Of a stretch of DNA of 64,000 bases, positions 45,524-57,269 are shown piece after piece. A program made the position numbers and the translations under genes. This DNA is from Morinoia aosen (lineage: Eukaryota; Arthropoda; Malacostraca; Amphipoda; Talitridae): NCBI GenBank assembly GCA_030386875.1, contig CM059559.1, forward strand, positions 69,020,392-69,084,391. The letters are read 5' to 3'. The notes beneath the pieces are model-generated. The model did no database searches, was not told where the DNA came from, and saw nothing but the letters and a program-made list of their open reading frames with translations. The first letter of the stretch is position 1. Each line of letters opens with the position of its first letter.

Positions 45524-45708
45524 CTTGGATGCATTTCTTCCAGCTTTCAGCATAATGCACACTTACTCTGATACAGCATCAATAAAAATTGCAGAAGCCT
45601 TAAAATTAGAAAACATGCACCGATAATAAATGTAAAGTTCAACGAATTTTCCAAGTACCTAAACTTGTCCACATAGAAACGGAATGCCGAGCACAAGAGG
45701 TTACTTTA
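45524..45708 (+). other. PLE 3' untranslated region, left part
   Basis: Noncoding PLE sequence after the GIY-YIG frame, ending ACTTTAA where the next insertion begins. The remainder resumes near 48778. Confidence 0.6.
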
Positions 45709-46030
45709 AGGCCCTATTACACGCGGCAACAATTGCTCCAAAAAGCAGCGACGGATGCTCTGAGAGCAACGGAACTGCAGTTGCTGAGCGAGTTTTGGCT
45801 TTCGCGCTTGTTCAAATACCTCGTGCACCTCAGAGCGACGGAGCAGTGCTCGACTGAGCGTCGTAGTGTGAGGCTGTCTGCAACACCGTCTCCGTCTGTT
45901 TCACTGGTCTCGATCCGCCATACAACTGATAATAGAAGCCTTTCATCCATGTCATATGCTACGGAACACCGCCTCCCACTGAGCCACCATAAGCTCGGTC
46001 CACCATTCAGTAGAAAGGCGAAGGATTTAA

Positions 46031-46247
46031 CACTTTGACTGCGGCAACTAGGTATTAAGTTCACCACCAAACTCAAATATTAAGTTAATTATAGTAAACT
46101 ATTTTGAAAATACCAAACAAACTGGATCGTGCCTGTATTTAGTTTTGATTAAATATTTATGAAAATTGAGTTTGCGTCCAGGTCGGTCAGCAGCATTATG
46201 AAAATTTCCTCCGTGTACCACCGGTGGCGCACGTTGCAGTCAAAGTG
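46031..46247. mobile_element. piggyBac-like MITE, copy 1 (217 bp)
   Basis: Ends CACTTTGACTGC and GCAGTCAAAGTG, flanked on both sides by TTAA (46027-46030 and 46248-46251). TTAA duplication is the piggyBac signature. No coding sequence. Confidence 0.78.
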
Positions 46248-46767
46248 TTAACAAATGGCGCAGTGTCCTATAATATGGAATGCTAATAAGTCTTATATAA
46301 GCATATAAGTGTCATTTTAGGCACATAATTAGTCGTAATTTCTGTACAAAATAAAGCAGAATATTACCATTTACCATACATTCGTGACATTTCATTTTCA
46401 AATGCTATAACTTTTCCATATATTGGAATGCTTATCAGGTAGTATTTTAGGGTAAATAAAGTGGTCAGAAAGTTGAAAAAGAATAATCCATAGGTTTATA
46501 AGTTTAAACAGTTTAGCTGAATATGATGTAACTATCGAAGCCATAAAAAAAGAGAAAAACATTACTAACTGCCACAAAAGTGTCAGGAAAAAGAAGATTG
46601 ACTCTATGAAGTCAGGTAACTGAATGTGCATTCATTTTTAATTTTCTATCATAAGTAGCGGGTAGAAAAATAGGCAATAATTTATTCAGCTTCTAACGAT
46701 CAAACCATTTAATTTGTTTTTTAGGCTTGAACCTAACTATATCAATATACCAAATGAATGAGCTTAA

Positions 46768-46980
46768 CACTTTGACTGCGACGTGCGCCACCGGTGGTAC
46801 ACGGAGGTAATTTTCACAATGCTGCTCACCGACGCAAACTCAATTTCCATAAATATTTAATCAAAGCTAAATGAAGGCACGATCCAGTTCATGTTTGGTA
46901 TTTTCAAAATAGTTTACTACAATTGACATAAAATTTGAGTTTGGTGTTGAACTTTATATTTAGTTGCCGCAGTCAAAGTG
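46768..46980. mobile_element. piggyBac-like MITE, copy 2 (213 bp, inverted)
   Basis: The same family in the opposite orientation, with TTAA at 46764-46767 and 46981-46984. Contains CCACCGGTGG, a palindrome also present in copy 1. Confidence 0.78.
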
Positions 46981-47472
46981 TTAATTAAATAAATTACTGT
47001 TCCTTTTGTTTATTCCTGTGCGGTCTAAAAACACAAATTATTATATTTATATGCGAATATGAGCTGCCAAAAAGATGTTAAAAATGTATTACAGTGTGAT
47101 GTTTTTAATAGTGCATTTGATATTGATTCTCACAAATTAAATATTATTTTCCTGGAAGTCAATAATACATCAAAAGAATTATATTGAATCAATAGTCGTA
47201 TGACCCTTCAATCTCATCTGTTTTTTAGACAATGAAGTCAATAAATAATGCAAGGACATTTAGAAGCGTACAACATGATCTAAGTTTTGAAAACGTTCTT
47301 GATGCTTTTCATTTAATGATGAAATATGAAGTCACATGCCGCAGTCACTGCGAGCTACAACCTCCCTCTGAAATTGGCAGCGCCACACTGGTTGCCTCAT
47401 GTGATAGCGCACCCACAAGTTGCGTCATTTCAGTTGCCGTAGTCGAGGCAAAATGTTGCCCCGTGTAATAGA

Positions 47473-47911
47473 AGCCCCGTCCAGACCTTGCGTTCTCATA
47501 TTGCCTGTGATCGTCGCATTGGCGTTGCAAAAGAACCGCTCCTGACCAGACTGGCTTGACTGACTGCATTAGCAGTCAATTATCAGTTATCATTATCAGC
47601 AGCCTAAAAAATGATTTAGATCCTTAATTGCTATTCATAAATGGTTATCGTAGTACATTAGAGGGGAAGGATGTTTAATAACGACGATGCGCTGTGCGCA
47701 GCTGCAGACCATAGCCGCGGAGGGATCACGGAGCGCTGCAACCTTTTTCAATGCCTTCCGCGATCACACTGACTGGCCATGCATAAGACAGCGATCGTGT
47801 ACGTTCAACTTCGTGGTGAGCTTGAAAAATCTTCCCGAGCGGCCGGAGAGCTATCTGCAGTTCGTCTAAGCGGCATCAAGCAACATTGTAACGGAAGGTC
47901 TGGACGGGGCT
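47473..47911. mobile_element. Harbinger-like MITE A (439 bp)
   Basis: Ends AGCCCCGTCCAGACCTTGCG and an inverted partner ending GGTCTGGACGGGGCT, then TAA. The reverse complement of MITE B at 48337-48777 along its whole length. Confidence 0.75.
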
Positions 47912-47914
47912 TAA

Positions 47915-48333
47915 AGCCCGTGACACACCTTGCAACTTCGCGTACTCCATGCCGCATCGACGTGTTGCCCAGAGCTCTCTCAACCACTCGGCTGCATCAG
48001 GATCAAAAGTCCAGGCAGCTTGATTCATGTAGCAGGAGGCAGGAGTAGACGACAGCGCACAAAAGAGTCAGTGCGAGCCAAGCAGGCATTGAGCGCGGTT
48101 GTCTCTCTCAAGCGCTCACTGTTGTCTCGCTAGCGCGTTCCGCGATAATCCGAGCGCAGCTGCTTAGCAGAGCACATTGTCGTCTGACGTCTTCCTCTCA
48201 AAGCTTCAATGCAACTGACTGCCGCGCGTTGTCACGCGCTCAATCCACAAGCTCGTTAGGCCGCAGCGGTTGTTCTGCGACACCAATACAGTCACAAGTA
48301 GCATTGACGTAATGCAAGGTGTGTCACGGGCTT
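47915..48333. mobile_element. Harbinger-like MITE C (419 bp), nested between A and B
   Basis: Ends AGCCCGTGACACACCTTGCA and TGCAAGGTGTGTCACGGGCT, TSD TAA on both sides (47912-47914 and 48334-48336). It appears to have inserted into the single TAA shared by A and B. GC-richer than its surroundings. Confidence 0.82.
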
Positions 48334-48336
48334 AAA

Positions 48337-48777
48337 GCCCCGTGCAGACCTTGCGTTACAATGTTGCTTGATGCCGCTTAGACGAACTGCAGATAGCTCT
48401 CCGACCGCTCTGGAAGAAGATTTTTCAAGCTCACCACGAAGTTGAACGCACACGATTCTCGTCGTATGCGTGGCCAGTCAGTGTGATAGCGGAAGGCATT
48501 GAAAAAGGTTGTAGCGCTTCCGATCTCTCAGCGGCTATAGTCTCTGCGGCTTTGCACTGCGCATCGTCGTTATTAAACATCCTTCCCCTCACATGTGCTA
48601 CGATAACCATGTATGAATAGCAATTAAGGATCTAAATCATTTTTTAGACTGCTGATAATGATACCTGAAAACTGACTGCTAATACAGTCAGTCAAGCCAG
48701 TCTGATCAGGAGCGGTTCTTTTGCAACGCCACTGCGACGATCACAGGCAATATGATAACGCAAGGTCTGGACGAGGC
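48337..48777. mobile_element. Harbinger-like MITE B (441 bp)
   Basis: Inverted copy of MITE A, starting AGCCCCGTGCAGACC and ending GGTCTGGACGAGGC. The PLE 3' end follows. Confidence 0.75.
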
Positions 48778-49035
48778 GGCATCGTCAAGAACTTTGGCCG
48801 CCAGTCTCAAGCCATGCTTCAACCAGTGCACTTCTCTCTTCTCGTCTGCTCTGTTTATCAAACTAGCTTCCTAATTTTACGATGAACTACTGAAAGTTTT
48901 TGTTTACAATTATTTAGTCTAAGATACTAGAAGACTTTGTACGCTCATGTTAAGTAAGAATTGTCTTTCGTTTTTGCAGAGATATACCTGGATGATGACC
49001 ACAGTAGAAGGCCGAAATGTCGATTTTTACTTAGC
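48778..49035 (+). mobile_element. PLE 3' end / pLTR
   Basis: The stretch from about 48895 (TTTTTGTTTACAATTATTTA) to 49035 matches the PLE terminal sequence seen at 28264-28410 and, inverted, at 32315-32462. It contains a hammerhead-like motif at 48988-49018 (GGATGATGACC, loop, GGCCGAAAT, with GAAAC changed to GAAAT). Confidence 0.75.
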
Positions 49036-51080
49036 GTGAACATTCAAATTGCAGATATTTCTCATAACTGTAAAATGCTCGCAGCTTTTATTGTAAAAAT
49101 AACAAAACCCGCTTTAGCGGGGTCAGAACCATAAAGACAAGCGCTGTCATTGGTGCGCACGTAGTATCCTACTTCAAGTTTCAAAGTTTCTTTTAAGTTG
49201 TAATTAGAAAAATAAGGAGTTTTGGGCATTTTATCATTGGTGAAAATCACCTATTTTGAGATTTTCTACCTATTTAAAACTTGTTATCACAATAAAGCAC
49301 CCAATATGTGAATATAAATAATGGTATTCTCCGTCAGTAATGATTTTTGAATAAAACTTAGAAAAACATTCGTGGTAGCATTTAACGCACACACAATTCT
49401 ATTAGCTAATTAAGAACGTTCATTAAAAAAAGATCAAGTACAGTTATCATACACAATATATATCGTGCTTGGTATAATGCATGAAACAAGGATATAACGT
49501 CGTACCAATCTAACGTACAAAGACCCAAATAGATTTAAAGGGACACAGCAGTTGAGAGAATGCTTCTAAAAATTAATGAAGTTAACGAAGGGAAGAGACT
49601 AGCATTTTCCGACACACTTAGGCTTTATCTCCAGTAGTAGACTGATCCATCTTTGGGATCGTCAATTATTCTCAGCCTTGTCGCCGATGTTTTAATCAGT
49701 TGGTCATTATCCGGATCACGACATTGAGGTTTGCCAATGCCTCCTACACCTTCAAGCCTTCTCCTAGACACGGCATTATAGCAATGACATCATCGTAATA
49801 GTCGGAAAATGTCGGAGTTATAAATATAATTCAATAGAGTTAATATGTTGCTTCATCGCGGTTCTATTTGCAGTTCTTGGATTTTGTGAGTACATTCTAC
49901 AGAGAGAACGTAATGATACGTATATTCCTAACACATACTCGTGATATTCACTGTGTCCTGTGACGATTGGAGGGAGAAATTGAGATCGTGATGCTTAGCG
50001 ATGAGAGTAGCGTTTGGAAGAACAATGTACTCGTAGTAGCCAAGGAAGATTTCAAATTCAAAATTCGATTTTGAGCGAGTTTCAGTTTGTTGTAACTCAC
50101 GCTTCTTAACGACCTCGTACTGTGAAGACCATACGCAAAGCTAAAGCGATGGGCGGGCAGTGATGTGAAGTTAAAGAGGTTTGCATGGTTTTTGAATGTT
50201 TTATATGCTTTTTGGTATTCCATATCTTGAAGTGCTAACAGTTCGTGGTCTATCTTGTTCAAAGGATCGTTTTCACGTGAATTTGGTGCGGGGGCTTTGA
50301 TGAGATTGTTGGGAAACATAAAGATTGATAAATAAAGGTTAATGGAAGAATTTTGTGAATGTTCTTTTTTCAAAATTCCAGTTTTACACTTAGGTAGTTC
50401 AAGACAAATTGATTTTACAACGATTATTGACGTGAATCTCTAGTGATTCCATGAATTGTTTCTCAGTTTTTGTGTGCTCTGATTACAAAAATTTTTTGAT
50501 TTCGTATTTTGAAATAATGTGATGTGCAGAATGGTTTATGGTTTTGATGGCTGGAATCGCTTTCGGCACAAGTTTTTTGAAAAAAAGAATTTATGTAGAA
50601 AGTGACCTGAAAGAAAAATTGAAAGTTGCAAAATAGCGCGGAAAATTCTCGATAATCGAATTCGAAATCCTGATTAGTTCATAAACGAATTCTGGGCTAA
50701 CGACGTCCTCCAAACTTTTTCGTAAGTTTTTTGTATAATCTATTATATAACAGTTTACAACTGGGAATTTTGAAATATCTATATGTGTTATGATTTTTCA
50801 CAAAATATTTACATCACCATTCCAAAAGCGATTTTTACACACTTACCTTGAAATAAGTTTTGTAGCGTGCCAAGATATCTTTTTTTTCTTTGGGTTGGTG
50901 GAATTAATCTGTGTCCTCATCATCTATTTTATCAGCTTTGTTGCTACGTCTAAGTGTAAATTAATTTTGGGATTTAAAAGAGGATATTTATTGAACGTCC
51001 TTGATAAAATTTTACAACTACTAAAGACCGACATTTCTAAAGAATTTGAATTTCGGTGTTTCAATGTACAGGAAAATCTG
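49036..51080. other. No gene recognised
   Basis: AT-rich. The longest frame (minus, 49948-50373, 141 aa; ends LATTSTLFFQTLLSSLSITI) resembles the loosely conserved tail of LINE ORF2 only weakly (LHSTRS, KLKLAQNRIL), so no call is made. No repeats with clear ends were found. Confidence 0.4.
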
Positions 51081-51480
51081 CAAGTACCCTACATACAAGG
51101 TCACGTGGAAGCCACATGGTTATGACATGGATTGTCCATGTTTGCCATATGGGTTCTGTCTGCCCATGCTATGTGGAAACCACATTGACTTTTGGAAAGT
51201 GGCCCCACCTGGTACCCACATGGTTAGGACACGTGTCGAGGAAGTGGGTTCTACATGGAAATCACATGGTTACGACATGGATTGTAGATGTTTCACATAT
51301 GTGTTCTATCTGCCCATGCTATATGGAAACCACATGGACTTTTGGAAAGTGGCCCCACCTGGTACCCACATCGTTAGGACACGTGTCGAGGATGTTGGAA
51401 ACCACATGCCTCGTGGTTATCCCTCGCTTCTGCCAGCTAAGATCCATGTAGTAATTACGCATGGGTTCCATCTATGAATC
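51081..51480. repeat. Repeat rich in CACATGG/CACGTGG words, with a 146-bp tandem
   Basis: Two ~146-bp units (from about 51116 and 51262) share GACTTTTGGAAAGTGGCCCC and GGACACGTGTCGAGGA. The outer edge ACCCTACATACAAGGTCACG matches, inverted, the block at 55430-55690. No gene despite two overlapping 130-140-aa frames, which follow the repeat. Confidence 0.75.
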
Positions 51481-52152
51481 AAGCAGACTTACCATGAATT
51501 CTACTGACGTGTATAATACACCGTTTCCATGTGTTATCAAAGTTAGTTGATCGCTTCGTTGTGACGGTGCCGCTGCATTGTCATGTCTTGTAGATTACCT
51601 GTTAGCATTCAAACTTGTAGAACACGTCCCCCCAAAATGCCATTCTCATCCCGCACTAATCCTTGATTCCATATATGGTTATTTTATAAACACTCATGCA
51701 AATGTTTTGAGACTTGCTTTGCAGTAATTTATCAGAACTGTACAGAAATAAATTAGTGGCGAAAGGAATGGCATCTCAGTATTCATAGGGTTTCATGGCA
51801 GCCTCCACCACTCTTTGTGGCGTGTTTTAGTGACATATATATAAATATTATACTCATATTTATGTCACAAGGCTGTTAATTCATAAAGGCGCACATGCAT
51901 TGTGAATGAAACATCAACCGATGATCTCAGAGCAACTTGCATATTGAGATATTTTTTCAGGAGTGAAGAAAGTAGGCTAACAGCCAGGCTAAGATGCAGT
52001 GAATAATTCTATTATTTAGACATTTCCAATTTTCTTTGTACATATTGACTTGTAATATGAGAAATTAAACAATTAAATTTGACTATAAATAAGGCTTTCA
52101 AAAAATAACAAAGACTATGAACCCTCCATGGCATAACTTACACCAAGCTATA

Positions 52153-53559
52153 CCGGGTGTCCCACGAAAATGTCCCCGACTTTTTGATTAATTATATCTC
52201 CGCAATAAATTTACGCATTTGAAATGTCTTTTTTTCACAGTGTAGCATATTTAGTTTCTTTTTCGAATAATTTAATTTTTCGAAAATCGTTTAATAACTA
52301 CTTAAGGAGAGCATGTTCATTTTGGCTTCTAAAATTAAAAAATTAATGAAAAATACTTCTAGAGCAAAATTAGTTTGGAGGTCTTCACAACATGCTTAGA
52401 ACTTTCGAATGAATGTCCAGAGCCCAAAAAATTTTGAATTTGCACAATTTCCCCCCCTCCCTGAGGGGGAAATTGCTAAAAGGCATCATGCCGCAGCCGA
52501 TACAGACGATTAGTTTTTTTGTTCGATTCAAAATGAACTGGTGTACATTTGTTAGTTTCGCTTTTTTTTCATTTTGCTTCATAAAAAAATTAACAAATTT
52601 TTTAAAAATTTTGAAAAAAAGTGTTCAATTTTAGTTATTCCTTTGAATGACTATAAAAAAATATCCAATTAGCTGATCAACAAACAACTACGCAGGTTTA
52701 TAGTGCTCACCTTGATCTTTACAATGATGGAAAGATCTCCATCATAAGTAAAAAACTGTTGGACCCTTAACAGTGATCGATTTACTGGAAGAGTTATAGA
52801 AACTAATTGTTCAAAGGAAAGTTTTAAAAACAACACTGTTGATCGTCTTTATTTCTCAATGCCTACTGTTAAAAGTGATTTCACAATGATGTATCCTTCA
52901 TACCACCAAGTCTTTAAAGCCTCTGAGAGGTTATTTACTTACTTATTTTATCATTTAAAGACACTTAAAATGCAGCTCACTAACGATCAAAGAATTTTCA
53001 AAGTATTGGAATATGAAGCAAGAAAAAGCAGTGAAAAAGTTAGAAGAAAATTTAATTTTTTCCTTAATTTTCTAGCAGTGAGAAACACAGTCTTCTTATA
53101 TGGCAAGTTCCTTGCCAGGAATGTGTCATTAAATGCTTTTTAACTTTTTTATAGATTTCCATTGCTTCAAATTCAAATACGATGGAAATTCATTGATAGT
53201 TAGTGAGCTGCATTTTAAGTGTCTTCAAATGATGAAATGAGGAAGTAAATAACCTCTTAGAGGGTTTAAATACTTGGTGGTGCGTAGGATACATCATTGT
53301 GAAATTATTTTAACAGAAGGTATTGAGAAATAAAGATCACCAGTGTAGTTTTTAAAACTTTCCCTTGAACAATTTATTTTTCTACCTCTCTCAGTAAATC
53401 GATCACTGTTAAATGGTTAATAAACGATTACCATAACCTAAATTTTCCGAAAAGGAAACAAAATTGACCACATTGTGAAAAAAAGGCAATTCAGGTATGT
53501 TAATATAAAGCAAAATTTAGTCAAATAAAAATTCGGGGATATTTTTGTGGGACACCCGG
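52153..53559. mobile_element. Foldback DNA element with CCGGGTGTCCCAC termini
   Basis: Terminal inverted repeats CCGGGTGTCCCACGAAAATG and its partner at 53533-53559. Inner foldback arms 52765-52990 and 53195-53410 (for example TTAACAGTGATCGATTTACT and its complement). Parts at 52370-52560 match the 16.77-17.52-kb repeat. It looks non-autonomous. No clear target duplication, so the superfamily is not assigned. Confidence 0.75.
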
Positions 53560-55429
53560 TTTAGGTATTCGTAGTAAAAGCACGTTCATAAATTTTCTCC
53601 AGGGCAGATATCTACATTAATTTTGAATGGAAAAAACTGACCGTCAGCAAGTTATTTTTTGTTTAATTTTGCAGTGATTTTTTGAAAAAATTAAAGTCCA
53701 CTAATAATATTACAGGGAATATCAATATTCAAACTCGAAAAATCATGTGTCGAGATGAATTGTTCAGTCATGAATTGTAACATTTTCATTGAAGCAAATC
53801 AAATTCTTATATAAAATGGCACCGCAAACATCATCAATCAAAACCGAGAAATTGTACTAGCTGAATTGTTCATTCTTGGATTTTGTTCACATTTCTTAGA
53901 AACAAATTCAATTCCTTATATATGATGAAATGACAGCGCTAACTTCAATGTTCACATTTGAAACATCATGGTTCTATAAAAATGAACTATGAAGAATGAA
54001 TTTACCCTTGAAATGCATGAAAATTTTCTAACAATTCACTTCCAATTCGTTCAAATTCATATATAATGGTTGTGAATACATGTTTATGCATTTTAGGGTG
54101 TACATTTGTCCTTCATCGTACATTTCTTTGCATCATGACAAAACATTGATAAAATAAATTATACTAGTTAACAAACCTCATCCATAATGTGAAGACTGAT
54201 AAACCTCAAAATGAAGGTCAAGAAAATAAAGTATGAAATAGGAAACAAAATCTTACCAGGGAATAATTGTACTGATGGATTTCTTAGGCGGTATTTCAAA
54301 TTGAAATGCTTACGTAAATATATTTAATAGCATAAGTACCACAAAGCAACAAAATGAATTACAAGAAAAAGAATTAAAAGATATCTTATTCTTTCAGCGC
54401 AAACGAGAAATGGCGCAATCAAAGTCATCATTACCGTCGAAAGGTTTACATATGTATAAGAACTAGAACTCTGTATAATAATCTTACACGATTTCCCGCG
54501 ACTTATCACTTCTCATCACAACGGCGTGCTTATGAGAGAATTATTGTATTAAAATCAGGTTATTGTTCATGGTTTCAGAACAAAAATGAGCTACAGTTCA
54601 ACAGAAAGCAATGAAGAGAAATTAACCAGCCACATCGTTTTAACCTTTTAACCGGCAGCGCATGAGAAGTATGCTCAGTTTTACTGTCTCTAATATGGAC
54701 AGTGAAAAGCTCGTCTTGTTAATTATCCCTATCTTTCACTTAGATTCACTAGTACTGCGAATTGAATGATGTTCCTAGAAATATACAGGAGCACAATTAA
54801 CACCAAATCAGACCACGTCTTGAGCAGAACTAAGTAAGTTAAAGTAACGGTCACGGAATACGGAGCACGGAAGTTTGAATAGGAGGCGCCACAACGTCTG
54901 ACAGGAGGGGTAGTTGCCAGATGTACGTTCTTTCGAAATCGAACCGTCCAAACTTCCAAATAGTTACATGTGTGTGTATCAATTTATTCATTGGTGTGTT
55001 CTGTCCTCCAGTATTATTAAACGAAAGCTTTTTAAATCGTACCACACTCATGTATTGAATTTGATAATCATAATTTTTTGTTCAAAGAGATTATCAGGAT
55101 ATATTTCATGGGCAATGATTACCCAATTAGTTATCAAAAATGTTTAAAATGAGCATTACAACTGAATAAGACACACCTAAGTCTTGAAAAGGCGAACCTT
55201 AGATTTTTTAGCACAAGGAGTTTCTTTTTCCTCAGCTTGACCCTTAGTATACTACATATAGTAACGTATGTATTTTTGACCATCAATCAAATAATAGTTA
55301 AATTTCGGACTAATCTTATGTGTAAACGGGTAATTGGTTTTATAAATGCAGAATTTAATATGTGCTCTGAAAGGTATCTTTGTCAGTTTATCAAAAAAAT
55401 ATAACAACAATTTTAATAATTATATATAC
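53560..55429. other. No gene recognised
   Basis: AT-rich with short frames only. Several words recur (ATTCATATATAATGG-like near 53810, 53930 and 54060), suggesting a loose ~120-bp periodicity in 53760-54080 around TTGTTC, GAAACAAATTCAA and TCATATAT. Confidence 0.4.
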
Positions 55430-55690
55430 ACAATATTTTCTTAAAAGCCTTTCATAAGCAAGTACGTTGCATACACACGTGGCTCCCATGTGGAAAAAAT
55501 TTATTTGAATGCAATGTGGTAGCTGATAGGAAATCACACGTGGACCCCACGGATCAAATCCAGCATGCAGTGTACTGATGTGGCTATGAAGAGTATATTC
55601 AGTGGTAAATCCATTTTGCCAACTAAAATCCACGTAACCAGCACCTAACCACGTGGCTCCCATGTGACATTGTATGTAGGGTATATACAG
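55430..55690. repeat. Inverted partner of the 51.1-kb CACATGG/CACGTGG repeat
   Basis: Contains several CACGTGG/CCATGTG words, and its right end CACATTGTATGTAGGGTATA is the inverted form of the left edge near 51087. With 51081-51480 it could delimit a ~4.6-kb element whose interior holds the CCGGGTGTCCC foldback. Confidence 0.6.
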
Positions 55691-56099
55691 AGAATTTATT
55701 GCTATGACTAGGAAATTGCAGGCATACATTAACCCATGTTAAGACAACGGTGTGATCACTAGAGCCCGGATTTTTAACATATATCCTATTATTGGTATAA
55801 CAACCATGAATGCAAATAAAAAATATATTTACAGAAGCAAAACATGCTTTTTTACTTACTAAATGCTATTTTGACCAGGATCGAAAATAATAAAATAGTC
55901 ATTTTGCAAAATGATCAGATTATGTGTTAGTTCAAGGCTGCCTACTCGTTACAAAAAAAAAGCGTATCAAAGAGAGGAAGGAAAAGGGCACCATTTAGTA
56001 TGGACATAGGAGAATGCAGAATATATTTCTGCGCCATGCTTCTATTCCGTATTGCAAGTATGGAGAAATGTGCGTTCGGTAGAGCATTTGTAAAGCTGT
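55691..56099. other. No gene recognised
   Basis: AT-rich sequence between the repeat above and the LINE remnant; nothing with recognisable ends or coding features. Confidence 0.45.
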
Positions 56100-57065
56100 T
56101 CCATACAGAAAATTTTAAACTTCATTTAGGATTCCGATGGATTTTGATAATTTAGAACTCATATGAGCGATCTGCTCTTTGGAGGTCAGATGTTCGTCTA
56201 TCATGATGCCCCGAAACTTACGTGAGTTAGTTTCTTCGATTTTATCTTCGCTAATTGTAATGCGTTGGAGAGATACATTTTTCTTGATTGAGAGTGCAAT
56301 ATTTTTTGTTCTATCGAAATTAAGGCTTATTTTATTAGCTTAAACCCACAATGAAACCTTATAAAGTTCATTATTTATACTCTCCGCAATCATAGCGGGA
56401 TTTTGGTTCGGAAGGACCGCAGAAAGTGTACTGTCATCGGCAAAAAGTATGAATTTGAAGAACGATGTAGATTTAATGATATTATTGATAAAACTCAGAA
56501 ATAGGAGAAGACCAAGAGCATATCCTTGTGGAACTACATGACAAATTGTCCGAGGGTCCGATTTTGCGTCGTCAGTGACAACGTATTGCTTCTGATTTGT
56601 TAGGTATGATCTGAACCAATAATGGGCAATCCCTCGAATGCCATCACAGTGTAGTTCGAGAGTAATATTTTATGGTCCACACAATCGCATGCGTTTTGAA
56701 AATCAAAAAATACAGAGAAGACAGGCTTTCCTTTATCTATATGAGAATAAAGGATTTGTAAATGCTTTAATATGTCCTGTGTTGTTGATTTTTCATGCGT
56801 GAAAGTGGTATTGTTTATCGTAAATAAATGATTATTGTTCAAGATACGAGTACAGTTTTTTATACATAATTTTCTCGAATACCTTGCTACTAATTGGTAG
56901 CACGGAGATAGGTCGATAACTGTTCACATTGTTTTTTCACCATTTTTAAAGATAAGGATTACCCCAGCAACGTTGAGGGAGTTCGGGGAAGTGCCTAGGA
57001 AGAGGGACTGGTTAATAATAATCGATATCAGCGGGGCTACAATATCGGCAATAATCCCCTCAGGG
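56100..57065 (-). pseudogene. CR1/L2-like LINE, reverse-transcriptase part
   Basis: Minus-strand pieces in RT order: GIIADIVAPLISIIINQSLF (about 57060-57000), VFSVFFDFQNACDCVDHKIL (about 56740-56680), HVVPQGYALGLLLFL and the catalytic LFADDSTLSAVLP (FADD at 56434-56445), then ANKISLNFDRTKNIALS (about 56340-56290). Contains stops. It is joined in concept to LINE pieces at 59065-59290, 61660-61936 and 63551-64000. Confidence 0.85.
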
Positions 57066-57269
57066 GGATACAGGTTGTGGTGTTCTACCCCAGGCTGCAA
57101 CACGCTTCGGGCAGACCTTGAGATATCTTTTTCGTGATAGAATAGCCCGAAGCGAGTGCCTGAGGTACAATCGTATTCGGCAGGATTTGGACAACACGGG
57201 GGTAACACGGTAATTATATTGGTGACTGTTAGGTACACGGAACACGGACCCTCGGTGATTACTAGGAGC

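Larger units (their letters stand above)
45709..47472. mobile_element. Harbinger-like insertion with TTACACG termini
   Basis: Left end GGCCCTATTACACGCGGCAA (preceded by TAA) and right end TTGCCCCGTGTAATAG are inverted copies. It contains two piggyBac-like MITEs and no recognisable transposase. The right end runs directly into the next MITE, so its outer target duplication is unclear. Confidence 0.6.
32462..49035 (+). mobile_element. One plus-strand PLE expanded by nested insertions
   Basis: PLE pieces at 32462-32654, 34566-35411, 37069-37528, 40072-40384, 44998-45708 and about 48778-49035 are collinear and add to about 2.8 kb, a normal PLE size. Between them lie a hAT, a second hAT, an LTR-like element, a Harbinger-like element (with another hAT inside), and a cluster of MITEs. 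Four of the five gaps have matching target duplications. It begins with a pLTR and ends with the pLTR/hammerhead-like motif at 48988-49018. Confidence 0.85.

Noticed and set aside
45717..46076. Two opposing ~100-aa ORFs
   Set aside because: They cross a transposon end and a MITE boundary, so they cannot be a conserved gene.
51046..51477. Two overlapping 130-143-aa ORFs
   Set aside because: They follow a 146-bp tandem repeat in two frames; there is no domain.
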